A stretch of DNA of 53,963 nucleotides from Pseudomonas sp. CBZ-4 (lineage in GTDB: Bacteria > Pseudomonadota > Gammaproteobacteria > Pseudomonadales > Pseudomonadaceae), in the NCBI RefSeq assembly GCF_000346755.1, contig NZ_ANNV01000131.1, positions 1-53,963 on the forward strand, read 5' to 3'. The notes beneath the pieces were generated by a model. The model was given only the letters and a program-made list of their open reading frames with translations, was not told the DNA's origin and did no database searches. The translations under genes and the position numbers were made by a program. Positions 23,489 through 32,156 of this stretch are shown here, piece after piece. Within the stretch, counting starts at the first letter, position 1. Each line of letters starts with the position of its first letter.

Positions 23489-24780
23489 GCGTTGAACCAG
23501 CCCAGCTTGATCACGAACAGAATCGACAGAATCACCAGCGCCGGGTTCAGCTCACGGTAGCGGCCCGAAAGCAGCTTGATGGCGGTCCAGGCGATGAAAC
23601 CGAAGGCGATGCCGTTGGCGATGGAGTAAGTGAAGGGCATCGCCAGGGCGGTGATCACCACCGGCGCTGCAACAGTGATGTCATCCCAGTCGATTTCCGC
23701 CAGGCCCTGGGTCATCAGCACGGCCACGAACAGCAGCGCTGGCGCGGTGGCGAAGGCCGGGACGCTGCCCGCCAATGGCGAGAAGAACAGGGCCAGCAGG
23801 AACAGGATCGCTACCACGATGGCGGTCAAGCCGGTGCGGCCACCGGCGCTCACGCCCGCGGCGGATTCGATGTAGCTGGTGGTGGTCGACGTACCCAGCA
23901 ACGAACCGGCCATGGCGGCGGTGCTGTCGGCGATCAGCGCACGGCCCATCTTTGGCATGTGGCCGTCCTTGCCCATCAGGCCGGCGCGCTTGGCGACGCC
24001 GATCAGGGTGCCGGAGTTGTCGAACAGGTCCACGAACAAGAAGGCGAAGATCACGCTGACCAGGCCGATGTCCAGCGCGCCCTTGATGTCCAGTTGCAGG
24101 AAGGTCGGGCCCAGGGACGGTGGCATCGACACGACGCCGCCGAACGGGGTCACGCCCAAGGCGATGGATGCAATGGTCACCGCGAGGATGCCGATCAGCA
24201 CTGCGCCGCGTACAGCCAGGGCTTCCAGCGCGACGATCAGTACGAAGCCGAGGGTGGCCAGGATAGGCGCGGCTTTGGTCAGGTCACCGAGGCCAACCAT
24301 GGTGGCCGGGTTGCTGACGACGATGTCGGCGTTGTGCAGGGCGATCAATGCCAGGAACAGGCCGATACCCGCGGCAATCGCCGAGCGCAGGGGCAGGGGG
24401 ATGGCGTTGATGATCCACTCACGGATGCGGAAGATCGACAGCAGGAAGAACAACACCGCCGAAATAAATACCGCACCCAGTGCCACCTGCCAGGTATGAC
24501 CCATGTGCAGGACCACGGTATAGGTAAAGAAGGCGTTGAGGCCCATGCCCGGCGCGAGCGCAATCGGGTAGTTGGCGATCAGGCCCATCACGGTCGAACC
24601 GATGGCCGCTGCCAGGCAGGTCGCGACAAACACCGCGCCCTTGTCCATGCCGGTCTGGCTGAGGATGCTCGGGTTGACGAACAGGATGTAGGCCATCGCC
24701 AGGAACGTGGTGATACCCGCGAGAATCTCGGTGCGCACATTGGTGTTGTGGGCTTTGAGTTGAAACAGCTTTTCCAGCAT
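23485..24780 (-). CDS. NCS2 family purine permease (AzgA/GhxP-like)
   Basis: The 431-residue membrane protein has about 12-14 hydrophobic helices. It starts [40 protein letters not shown], the signature of the AzgA group of nucleobase:cation symporters for adenine, guanine or hypoxanthine. [25 protein letters not shown] carries the substrate-site Glu. I chose ATG 24780; longer frames add residues that are not membrane-like. Its stop overlaps the trmA ATG, so trmA is probably cotranscribed with a purine transporter. Confidence 0.9.
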   Translation of the reverse strand: MLEKLFQLKAHNTNVRTEILAGITTFLAMAYILFVNPSILSQTGMDKGAVFVATCLAAAIGSTVMGLIANYPIALAPGMGLNAFFTYTVVLHMGHTWQVALGAVFISAVLFFLLSIFRIREWIINAIPLPLRSAIAAGIGLFLALIALHNADIVVSNPATMVGLGDLTKAAPILATLGFVLIVALEALAVRGAVLIGILAVTIASIALGVTPFGGVVSMPPSLGPTFLQLDIKGALDIGLVSVIFAFLFVDLFDNSGTLIGVAKRAGLMGKDGHMPKMGRALIADSTAAMAGSLLGTSTTTSYIESAAGVSAGGRTGLTAIVVAILFLLALFFSPLAGSVPAFATAPALLFVAVLMTQGLAEIDWDDITVAAPVVITALAMPFTYSIANGIAFGFIAWTAIKLLSGRYRELNPALVILSILFVIKLGWFNA

Positions 24781-24817
24781 GCCGGCTCCCTGTGACGCTA
24801 TTTTGCGTCGTGATTTG

Positions 24818-24833
24818 TTGACCTCTAAGTCAA
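24818..24833. promoter_or_regulatory. Short dyad upstream of the purine permease gene
   Basis: TTGAC and GTCAA flank six bases (CTCTAA), 38 bases before the permease start. It might be an operator, but five-base arms are weak evidence. Confidence 0.25.
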
Positions 24834-25002
24834 AGCACAAACTGCGCCAAGCGCCTGTGGTTTCAGAGAGGATCGGAAAAAGCGGCGCATCATACCAGCA
24901 GCCGAGGCCCTGTGGTGGTTGGCCTCGCCCTTGTGAACAATCCCTCAGGATCATGGCCTTGAGGCATACTGCGCCGACGTTTAAATCAGGGTCATCGACA
25001 GC

Positions 25003-25449
25003 ATGAAAAAAGCCAACGCGTGGAGTCTAGCTCTGATCCCTTGTCTCGGCCTGTGGCTCGGCGCAGCACCGGTGTGGGGCGCGACCGCACCGCCGTTGAG
25101 CGAGGTGCGGGTGTTCAAGGTCGAGTCGGCGCGCTGCACCGAAACCATCCCGGAACGTGCACAAGGCACGCAGATGTGCACCCACCGTGGGCCCACCAAG
25201 GTCTCGGTGATGGAAGTCGGCCTGGGCAACAACCCCGTAGGCCGATTCGACGGTGCCGTGCTCAACGGCCAGCGCACGCCGGTGTGCCAGGTTGGCAGCG
25301 TCAGCGAGGTGTGCAACGGCGCGGGCACGTTGATGGGCTACATCTATGTGTTCGACCTGAATGTCGAAGCCCAGGGCTGGTTCGAATACAGCAACTCGTC
25401 GATCAACGGCCCGCAGAACACCCTGAAAACCCTGCTCAATATCCGCTGA
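25003..25449 (+). CDS. Secreted protein, probably DUF4879 (YolA-like)
   Basis: The 148-residue product begins with a signal peptide (MKKANAWSLALIPCLGLWLGAAPVWG, cleavage near Ala27) and should be exported. The mature domain has APPLSEVRVFKVESA near the N-terminus, four cysteines spread over it that could pair, and NSSINGPQNTLKTLLNIR at the end. This pattern resembles DUF4879, a family of small secreted bacterial proteins with no assigned function. It starts the rightward strand alone, and its stop meets the convergent MFS gene stop at the next base. Confidence 0.6.
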   Translation: MKKANAWSLALIPCLGLWLGAAPVWGATAPPLSEVRVFKVESARCTETIPERAQGTQMCTHRGPTKVSVMEVGLGNNPVGRFDGAVLNGQRTPVCQVGSVSEVCNGAGTLMGYIYVFDLNVEAQGWFEYSNSSINGPQNTLKTLLNIR

Positions 25450-26691
25450 TCAGACCTTCGCCGCTTCCTCGACCGGCACATGCATGCGGTCGCGATTGGC
25501 CAGGGTCGGGAACAGTTTGATCCACGTCCCGGTCACGATCAGCGTACCGACGCCGCCCATGACCACTGCTGGCACGGTGCCGAACCAGTGGGCGGTAATC
25601 CCCGATTCGAACTCACCCAACTGGTTGGACGCGCCAATAAACAGGCCGTTGACCGCACTGACGCGCCCGCGCATTTCATCCGGCGTTTCCAACTGCACGA
25701 ACGATGCACGGATGACCATGCTGATCATGTCGGCCGCGCCGAGTACCACCAGCACCGCCAACGAAAACCAGAACGAGGTGGACAGGCCGAACGCGATGGT
25801 TGCCACGCCGAACACGCCGACGGCGGTGAACATCACGCGGCCGACATGGCGGTCTACCGAGAAGCGCGCCAGCCACAACGACATCAACAGCGCGCCCACC
25901 GCGGGCGCCGAGCGCAGCAGGCCCAGGCCCCAGGCGCCGGTCAGCAGGATGTCCTTGGCGAACACCGGCAACAACGCAGTGGCGCCGCCCAGCAACACGG
26001 CGAACAGGTCCAGGGAGATGGCGCCAAGGATGTCCGGGCGGCTGCGGATAAAGCGGATGCCGGCCAGCAGTGAATCCAGGGTGGCCTTGCCTTTGTTGAG
26101 CGGGGTCTGGCGGGCGGGCAGGTTGAGGGTCAACCCGCAGGCAATCAGGTACAGCACCACGGTGGGGCCGTACACCCACACACTGCCAAATGCGTAGAGC
26201 AAACCGCCCAGGGCTGGCGCGACGATGGTTGCCAGTTGCTGGGCCGACTGCGACGACGCCACCGCGCGCGGGAACAAGGCGCTGGGCACGATGCTTGGCA
26301 GCAGCGCCTGGGTAGTGGGCATTTCAAACGAGCGGGCGGCGCCGAGCAGGAAGGCGAGGATAAAGATCATCTCGCGGGTGACATTGCCGGTCAGGCCACC
26401 GATGGCCAGCGACAGCGCAATCAGCGCCTGCACGGTCTGGCAGATGGCCGCGACCTTGCGCCGCTCATAGCGGTCGGCCACATGCCCGGTGTGCAGCATG
26501 AACAGCACGCGCGGGACGAACTCCACCAAGCCGACCAAACCCAGGTCGAGCACGTTGCCGGTCAGTTGGTAGAGGTTCCAGCCGATGGCCACGGTGAGCA
26601 TCTGGAAACCGCTGGCGGTGAAGATGCGCGCCAGCCAGAACGCGATGAAAGGGCGGTGGTGGCGCAACAGCAACACGGGTTCACTGGGCAT
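25450..26691 (-). CDS. MFS exporter, EntS/MFS_3-like
   Basis: The 413-residue protein has about 12 membrane helices. It starts with PVLLLRHHRPFIAFWLARIFTASGFQMLTVAIGWNLYQLTG and has GHVADRYERRKVAAI after helix 2, as in EntS-like MFS exporters of siderophores or drugs. No siderophore genes lie in the window, so the substrate is unknown. The C-terminal tail is cytoplasmic and short. It diverges from the cio operon across a 317-base regulatory region. Confidence 0.87.
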   Translation of the reverse strand: MPSEPVLLLRHHRPFIAFWLARIFTASGFQMLTVAIGWNLYQLTGNVLDLGLVGLVEFVPRVLFMLHTGHVADRYERRKVAAICQTVQALIALSLAIGGLTGNVTREMIFILAFLLGAARSFEMPTTQALLPSIVPSALFPRAVASSQSAQQLATIVAPALGGLLYAFGSVWVYGPTVVLYLIACGLTLNLPARQTPLNKGKATLDSLLAGIRFIRSRPDILGAISLDLFAVLLGGATALLPVFAKDILLTGAWGLGLLRSAPAVGALLMSLWLARFSVDRHVGRVMFTAVGVFGVATIAFGLSTSFWFSLAVLVVLGAADMISMVIRASFVQLETPDEMRGRVSAVNGLFIGASNQLGEFESGITAHWFGTVPAVVMGGVGTLIVTGTWIKLFPTLANRDRMHVPVEEAAKV

Positions 26692-27008
26692 CGGGAATTC
26701 AGGTCAGGGCCGGAGGAGAGGCCGAGATTAGCATTAAGTTGTAACAGATAGTTGCTGAAACTGAGCTGAGGCAGTCTGTCACGCGGCAAAAGACCACGCC
26801 GTCCTACATTGAAAATGGGACTACTCTTTCAGCAATGCTTGATCCAGATCAAAACCTGCCCAGGGATTGCTCTGGCGGCCTTAGGGCCAGATTCCCTACG
26901 TGGTTGGTTAAAAAAAGAACGAATTGAAATTCGCCAGACTCCATATCCGTGGGGGCAGTGGGTGCAGGCTCCCGCCAGCAGCCGGTATTACCTGACAGAG
27001 GAAGACTT
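26692..27008. other. Regulatory region between the MFS exporter and cioAB
   Basis: This 317-base gap contains the ANR/FNR box at 26839-26852. It also has AT-rich stretches (GGTTAAAAAAAGAACG near 26906) that may be promoter elements, and the GAGGAAG SD before cioA. No open reading frame in it looks real. Confidence 0.6.
26839..26852. promoter_or_regulatory. Perfect ANR/FNR-type box upstream of cioAB
   Basis: TTGATCCAGATCAA is the exact FNR/ANR consensus TTGAT-N4-ATCAA, 157 bases before the cioA ATG. In P. aeruginosa, ANR is known to repress cioAB at low oxygen, so the same control is likely here. Confidence 0.75.
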
Positions 27009-28448
27009 ATGTTCGGTTTGGAGGCGCTAGATCTCGCCCGAATTCAATTCGCGTTCACCATCTCATTCCACATCCTGTTCCCGGCGATCACCATCGGCCT
27101 GGCCAGTTACCTTGCGGTGCTGGAAGGCCTGTGGCTCAAGACCCACAACGACACCTACCGCGACCTCTACCATTTCTGGTCGAAAATCTTTGCCGTCAAC
27201 TTCGGCATGGGCGTGGTGTCTGGCTTGGTCATGGCCTACCAGTTCGGCACCAATTGGAGCCGCTTCTCGGACTTCGCTGGCGCCGTTACCGGGCCGCTTC
27301 TGACGTACGAAGTGCTCACGGCCTTCTTCCTTGAGGCCGGTTTCCTTGGGGTAATGCTGTTCGGCTGGAACAAGGTGGGGCGCAAGCTGCACTTTTTCGC
27401 CACGGTGATGGTGGCCGTCGGTACGTTGATCTCCACCTTCTGGATCCTTGCGTCCAACAGCTGGATGCAGACGCCCCAGGGCTTCGAAATCATCGACGGC
27501 CGGGTCATTCCCACCGATTGGCTGGCGGTGATCTTCAACCCGTCCTTCCCGTACCGCCTGGCGCACATGGCCACGGCCGCGTTTGTGGCCACCGCGTTTT
27601 TCGTCGGCTCCTCGGCCGCCTGGCACCTGCTGCGCGGCAAGGACAACCCGGCAATCCGCAAGATGCTCTCGATGGCGATGTGGATGGCCCTGATCGTCGC
27701 GCCTATCCAGGCGGTGATCGGTGACTTCCACGGCCTCAATACCCTGAAGCACCAACCGGCGAAAATCGCCGCGATTGAGGGCCACTGGGAAAACAAAGGC
27801 AACGAGCCGACTCCGCTGATCCTGTTCGGCTGGCCGGACATGAAGGCGGAAAAGACCAAGTACGCCGTCGAAATCCCCTACCTGGGCAGCCTGATCCTGA
27901 CCCACTCCCTGGACAAACAGGTGCCGGCCCTCAAGGAGTTCCCGCCTGAAGACCGTCCCAATTCGACCATCGTGTTCTGGTCGTTCCGGGTCATGGTCGG
28001 CCTGGGCTTCCTGATGATCTTCACCGGTCTGTTCAGCCTGTGGCTGCGCCGGGGCGACAAGATGTACACGTCCAAGCCGTTCCTGTACCTGGCGTTGTGG
28101 ATGGGCCCGTCGGGGTTGATCGCGATTCTCGCCGGCTGGTTCACCACGGAAATCGGCCGTCAGCCGTGGGTGGTCTACGGCCTGATGCGCACGGCGGATG
28201 CGTCCTCCGGGCATAGCCTGGTGCAGATGACGATTACGCTGGTGTTGTTCGTGGTGGTGTACTTCGCGCTGTTCGGCGCCGGCCTGGGCTACATGATGCG
28301 CCTGGTGCGCAAAGGCCCGCAGACCCACGAAGGCGATGAGCCGACCCACGGTGGTCCTGGCCAGAAACGCACGCCAGCCCGTCCGTTGTCTGCCGCCGAT
28401 GATGGCAGCGATGACGACCACACCCACATCCAGCACAAGGGGCATTGA
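27009..28448 (+). CDS. cioA: Cyanide-insensitive terminal oxidase, subunit I
   Basis: The 479-residue subunit of a bd-type quinol oxidase reduces O2 with electrons from ubiquinol in the inner membrane. The N-terminus MFGLEALDLARIQFAFTISFHILFP contains the heme-ligand His21. GMGVVSGLVMAYQFGTNW and LTAFFLEAGFLGVMLFGW (with the charged-residue Glu) are classic. The Q-loop is short, which marks the CIO subgroup rather than canonical CydA. Replacing upstream ATGs, ATG 27009 follows GAGGAAG. It forms an operon with cioB and a small DUF2474 gene, under a perfect ANR box. Confidence 0.93.
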   Translation: MFGLEALDLARIQFAFTISFHILFPAITIGLASYLAVLEGLWLKTHNDTYRDLYHFWSKIFAVNFGMGVVSGLVMAYQFGTNWSRFSDFAGAVTGPLLTYEVLTAFFLEAGFLGVMLFGWNKVGRKLHFFATVMVAVGTLISTFWILASNSWMQTPQGFEIIDGRVIPTDWLAVIFNPSFPYRLAHMATAAFVATAFFVGSSAAWHLLRGKDNPAIRKMLSMAMWMALIVAPIQAVIGDFHGLNTLKHQPAKIAAIEGHWENKGNEPTPLILFGWPDMKAEKTKYAVEIPYLGSLILTHSLDKQVPALKEFPPEDRPNSTIVFWSFRVMVGLGFLMIFTGLFSLWLRRGDKMYTSKPFLYLALWMGPSGLIAILAGWFTTEIGRQPWVVYGLMRTADASSGHSLVQMTITLVLFVVVYFALFGAGLGYMMRLVRKGPQTHEGDEPTHGGPGQKRTPARPLSAADDGSDDDHTHIQHKGH

Positions 28449-28449
28449 G

Positions 28450-29457
28450 ATGGGTATTGATCTTCCGCTGATCTGGGCCGTGATCATCATCTTCGGCATC
28501 ATGATGTACGTGGTCATGGACGGCTTCGACCTGGGTATCGGCATCCTCTTTCCGTTTATCCCGGGCAAGGTTGACCGTGACGTGATGATGAACACCGTCG
28601 CCCCGGTGTGGGACGGCAACGAAACCTGGCTGGTCCTCGGTGGTGCGGCGTTGTTCGGCGCGTTCCCGCTGGCGTATTCGGTGGTGTTGTCGGCGCTCTA
28701 CCTGCCGCTGATCCTGATGCTGATCGGCCTGATCTTCCGTGGCGTGGCCTTCGAGTTCCGCTTCAAGGCCAAGGACGACAAGCGTCACCTGTGGGACAAG
28801 GCGTTTATCGGCGGCTCGCTGGCGGCGACGTTCTTCCAGGGCGTGGCGCTGGGGGCGTTCATCGATGGCATCCCGGTGGTGGACCGCCAGTTCGCCGGCG
28901 GCTCGCTGGACTGGGCCACGCCCTTCACGATGTTCTGCGGTGTGGCGCTGATCGTGGCCTACGCGCTGCTGGGCTGTACCTGGCTGATCATGAAGACCGA
29001 AGGTTCGTTGCAGGAAAAGATGCACAACCTGGGGCGGCCGTTGGCCTTCGCACTGTTGGCGGTGATTGGCATTGTCAGTATCTGGACGCCGCTGGCGCAC
29101 CCGGAAATCGCCGCACGCTGGTTCACCCTGCCGAATCTGTTCTGGTTCCTGCCGGTGCCGATCCTGGTGCTGGTGACCCTGTACGGCTTGATCCGCGCGG
29201 TGGCACGCAATGCGCACTACACGCCGTTCCTGCTGACGCTGGTGCTGATCTTCCTTGGCTACAGCGGCCTGGGGATCAGCCTGTGGCCAAACATCATCCC
29301 GCCGTCCGTGTCGATCTGGGATGCCGCCGCGCCGCCGCAAAGCCAGGGTTTCATGCTGGTGGGCACGTTGTTCATCATCCCGTTCATCCTGGGCTACACC
29401 TTCTGGAGCTACTACGTGTTCCGCGGCAAGGTCACCCACGAAGACGGTTATCACTAG
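28450..29457 (+). CDS. cioB: Cyanide-insensitive terminal oxidase, subunit II
   Basis: The 335-residue CydB/CioB protein pairs with CioA. It starts MGIDLPLIWAVIIIFGIMMYVVMDGFDLGIGIL, the family signature, and has VAPVWDGNETWLVLGGAALFGAFPLAYS. Eight or so helices follow. It begins one base after the cioA stop (TGA, then G before ATG), so the genes are translationally linked. The oxidase supports respiration in the presence of cyanide and at low-yield conditions. Confidence 0.93.
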   Translation: MGIDLPLIWAVIIIFGIMMYVVMDGFDLGIGILFPFIPGKVDRDVMMNTVAPVWDGNETWLVLGGAALFGAFPLAYSVVLSALYLPLILMLIGLIFRGVAFEFRFKAKDDKRHLWDKAFIGGSLAATFFQGVALGAFIDGIPVVDRQFAGGSLDWATPFTMFCGVALIVAYALLGCTWLIMKTEGSLQEKMHNLGRPLAFALLAVIGIVSIWTPLAHPEIAARWFTLPNLFWFLPVPILVLVTLYGLIRAVARNAHYTPFLLTLVLIFLGYSGLGISLWPNIIPPSVSIWDAAAPPQSQGFMLVGTLFIIPFILGYTFWSYYVFRGKVTHEDGYH

Positions 29458-29469
29458 GAGGGTCGTTCC

Positions 29470-29637
29470 ATGTCCGGCAAACCTTCGTTGCACGAGATTG
29501 AACAGGCCGAGAAACAGCCACTGTGGCGGCGCCTGGGGTGGTTGGCGATGATCTGGACCGGCAGCGTGCTGGCCCTGTTTGTCGTGGCCAGCCTGATGCG
29601 CATGTTCATGAATGCGGCGGGCCTGAGCACACACTGA
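29470..29637 (+). CDS. Small single-helix oxidase-associated protein (DUF2474, CydX-like)
   Basis: This 55-residue protein has a soluble N-terminus (MSGKPSLHEIEQAEKQPLWRR) and one transmembrane helix (about 22-44, starting LGWLAMIWTGSVLALFVV). Small DUF2474 proteins follow cioAB genes in pseudomonads and are thought to be structural subunits like CydX of E. coli cytochrome bd. It starts 12 bases after cioB with GGAGGG as SD. Confidence 0.82.
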   Translation: MSGKPSLHEIEQAEKQPLWRRLGWLAMIWTGSVLALFVVASLMRMFMNAAGLSTH

Positions 29638-29645
29638 CATCCCAA

Positions 29646-29704
29646 CCGGGCTTGATGGCCCGGCCTTTCAACCCTGCCCCTCGCAAGAGCGGCAGGGTTT
29701 TTTT
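29646..29704. terminator. Tandem terminator between the cio operon and rlmG
   Basis: A first hairpin, CCGGGC...GCCCGG (29646-29663), is followed by AACCCTGCC...GGCAGGGTT (29670-29699) with a T-run at 29698-29704. The second stem has A residues on its other side, so it can work in both directions for the convergent rlmG gene. Confidence 0.85.
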
Positions 29705-30827
29705 ATTTGCGCGCTTTGAGGATCACGAATTTTGGCGTGGTGGCGACTTGTTCTACGCCGCGAAACAGGCGGGCCAGCTTGGTGTGATAACCCAAGTGAC
29801 GGTTGCCGACGATATAAAGGGCGCCGCCCACCACCAACGTTTCCCGTGCCTGCTGGAACATGCGCCAGGCGAGGAAGTCGCCGACCACTTGCTGCTGGTG
29901 GAATGGCGGGTTGCACAGCACCACGTCCAGCGAGTCGGGCTCCTGGCCGGCCAGGCCGTCGGCGGCGCGCAGGATCACGTCACGTTGGCCGAGGGCGGCT
30001 TGCCAGTTTTCCTGCGCCGATTGCACGGCCATATAGGACTCGTCCACCAAGGTGTACTGCGCGTCGGGGTTGTGCAGGGCGCTGGCGATCGCCAATACGC
30101 CGTTGCCGCAACCCAGGTCTGCCACGCGGGCACTGCCGAGGTTTTTCGGCAGATGCGGCAGGAAGGCGCGGGTGCCGATGTCCAGGCCTTCGCGGCAGAA
30201 CACGTTGGCATGGTTGAGCAGTTCGATGGCGGGCGCGTCCAGGGTGTAGCGGGTCGGGTAGGGCGAGACTGCGAGGGGCCGATCCTCAACGGTGGCGATC
30301 AACAGCCGCGCTTTTTTTACGGCGAGCGAGGCGTGCATCGGCCCGATATAACGCTCCAGCAACTCCCCGGCGGCCCGTGGCAAGTGCTTGATCATCGCCC
30401 CGGCGATGACTTCCGCGCCCGGGGCCAGTTGGCCTTGCAGGCGAATCAGTTGCTCTTCCAGCAACGCCAGGGTCTTGGGGACGCGGATCAGTACGCGGTC
30501 AAAAGGCCCGCTCGGCACCTGGCTGGCGGGGATGAATGGCACCGCATCGAATGCCTTGCCGTTGCGCGTGAGGTTTTTTTCCAGCCCCTGGGCCGCGAGA
30601 AAGGAGTCGCCGCTGGAGGTCACCTGCACCCGGCCTGCAAGGCTGGCCGCCAGGGCGCCAAAGCTGTCGTTGAGCACCAACACGCGTGTCGCGGCACTCG
30701 GCTGCTGCTGCGCCAGATGGTTGAGCAGGTACTCGTCGGCGGCATCGAAGGCTTGCAGCGGATCGTTGTGTTGTTCTGGCTGGCGGATCAGATCGAGCTG
30801 GGCGAAGGGGCTTTCGAGCAGGGGCAT
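29703..30827 (-). CDS. rlmG: 23S rRNA (guanine-N2)-methyltransferase RlmG
   Basis: The 374-residue SAM-dependent methyltransferase modifies G1835 of 23S rRNA. It has an RlmG/RsmC-like duplicated fold: an N-terminal inactive half (about 1-190, with RVLVLNDSFGALAASLAG) and an active C-terminal half with ARVADLGCGNGVLAIA (SAM motif I, about 230) and DVVLCNPPFHQQ (NPPF catalytic motif, about 297-300). The start MPLLESPFAQLDLIRQPEQHNDPLQAFDAADEYL was chosen because it is the family N-terminus; the longer frame adds a non-conserved extension. It converges on the cio operon. Confidence 0.9.
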   Translation of the reverse strand: MPLLESPFAQLDLIRQPEQHNDPLQAFDAADEYLLNHLAQQQPSAATRVLVLNDSFGALAASLAGRVQVTSSGDSFLAAQGLEKNLTRNGKAFDAVPFIPASQVPSGPFDRVLIRVPKTLALLEEQLIRLQGQLAPGAEVIAGAMIKHLPRAAGELLERYIGPMHASLAVKKARLLIATVEDRPLAVSPYPTRYTLDAPAIELLNHANVFCREGLDIGTRAFLPHLPKNLGSARVADLGCGNGVLAIASALHNPDAQYTLVDESYMAVQSAQENWQAALGQRDVILRAADGLAGQEPDSLDVVLCNPPFHQQQVVGDFLAWRMFQQARETLVVGGALYIVGNRHLGYHTKLARLFRGVEQVATTPKFVILKARK

Positions 30828-30986
30828 GGCGGGGAGGCTCTGGGTAATCGATGGGTGTTCGGCAGTCTTCGGCCAAACCGTCTGAGTGAACTGCGAGGCG
30901 ACACCCGGGGGCTGCTTCAACACTCAGAATTGGCCGTAAATGTTACGTTTTTTCCGGCGGGATTACATGGGGTGTTTCTGTACGTG

Positions 30987-31697
30987 CTAGAGAAGCCCCG
31001 CTCTGGAAGCACAGAGAACGGCAGCGATCTTGTTTGTCACGCCCAGTTTCTTGGTTGCGCAGCCGATATGAAAGCCGACTGTCCGCGGCGAAATCGAGAT
31101 AATGCTGGCGATTTCTTCCGCTGTCTTGCCCATGCCCGACCATCTGAGAATTTCCGTTTCTCGTGCTGTCAGCGTGTGCTGCGCCTTGGTGCTGGGTTTG
31201 TGTGCGTATTGCTGCGCGACGACAGCGTGCATTGCGTGACACAGCCACAACACGTTGCCGGCCTTTTCATACAGCTCCTGTGGGCTGACCTCACCGCAGC
31301 CGCGCCCCAGGGTCAGCATGCTGTAGACGCCCTGGAAGTCGTGCACAGGTTGCGTCCAGGCCTGGTGTACACCAAATGATTGGGCCAGCGACCACAAGCC
31401 AGGCGCCGTGCCGAAGGTTTTTTCCTCCCAGACGATGGGCAGTACGCAGCGTTTGCAGTGAGCGACAACAGGGTCTACTTCGAAGAAGTGCGCTTGTTGA
31501 TAAAGATTGTTCCATCCATTCGGATAGTTGTTGATTTGGATCGGTTTGGTTTCGTTGTTGGGTACTTGAGAACTCATCGTAAAGGAACAATATTGGAAGT
31601 CGAGCTCACGGATATGGTGGGTGACCATGTCAAAGACAGTTTGAATCTCGTTTTTAGCTTCCAGTTTAGGGGGCTGAGTATTTCGCCAGTTCACCAT
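30987..31697 (-). CDS. ppoR: LuxR-type solo regulator with AHL-binding domain
   Basis: The 236-residue protein has an N-terminal autoinducer-binding domain (about 15-155) and a C-terminal LuxR helix-turn-helix (about 170-230; LTARETEILRWSGMGKTAEEIA and ISPRTVGFHIG). AHL-pocket residues are present: NGW, LY, VDP and PIVW match the Trp, Tyr, Asp-Pro and Trp of TraR/LuxR. No luxI gene lies in the window, so it is a solo. Its place beside rlmG and cioAB fits the PpoR locus I recall from P. putida; the symbol rests on that recall. ATG 31697 follows GGAGAG at good spacing; ATG 31742 has no SD. Confidence 0.82.
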   Translation of the reverse strand: MVNWRNTQPPKLEAKNEIQTVFDMVTHHIRELDFQYCSFTMSSQVPNNETKPIQINNYPNGWNNLYQQAHFFEVDPVVAHCKRCVLPIVWEEKTFGTAPGLWSLAQSFGVHQAWTQPVHDFQGVYSMLTLGRGCGEVSPQELYEKAGNVLWLCHAMHAVVAQQYAHKPSTKAQHTLTARETEILRWSGMGKTAEEIASIISISPRTVGFHIGCATKKLGVTNKIAAVLCASRAGLL

Positions 31698-32156
31698 TGG
31701 TAACTCTCCATGGGTTTCTACGTGGCGCGGGTACGTCCTCATTCCAGCGCTTCACGGAAATTAGTGTAGGACATGCCTTACACGGCAAAGTGAAAAAATC
31801 GTCAGTACGCTTAGCTGACACGGCGCTGATTTTTTGTACGAGAGATGGTTGTTTTGTATAGGAAGCGTAGAGGGAAGTTATTTTTTTATTGGATTTAAGG
31901 GGTTGTGAGCGGCATCAAAATGATGGCGTTTATATGAAGTGGTTAATCTGACTTTGGATTGGATGTGTGTTAATAGCCAAATATTTAGTCTGAGTAAAAG
32001 CTCCCGCTTTTCAGAAAACCGTCTTGACGGGTTGACACGTTTCAGCTGATTGCAAGCTGCCGCCGCTCTGCCCCGCAGCAATGCCAGTACAAATCAATGG
32101 TGTTTGCGCACACGGCTTTGAGAGAAACTAGGCGCCTGTGTAAAACGGAGTTCCCC
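31698..32156. other. AT-rich intergenic region between the LuxR solo and fpr
   Basis: This 459-base divergent gap is clearly AT-richer than its surroundings and holds a 20-bp dyad at 31764. T-rich tracts occur near 31788-31900. A 67-codon minus-strand frame (31878-32081) has a composition unlike the neighbours and no SD, and I do not regard it as a gene. It likely contains promoters for both flanking genes. Confidence 0.55.
31764..31783. promoter_or_regulatory. 20-bp near-palindrome upstream of the LuxR solo
   Basis: GTGTAGGACATGCCTTACAC is a 20-bp inverted repeat with 8 of 10 pairs matched. It lies 67 bases before the preferred start at 31697. It has the length of a lux box but not its CTG...CAG core. 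It may be an autoregulatory site or that of another regulator. Confidence 0.4.

Noticed and set aside
31764..31783. Calling the dyad a canonical lux box
   Set aside because: The CTG...CAG positions of known lux/las/rhl boxes do not match, so it is listed only as a dyad.
31878..32081. 67-codon minus-strand frame in the AT-rich gap
   Set aside because: No SD, no motif, and composition differs from neighbouring genes.
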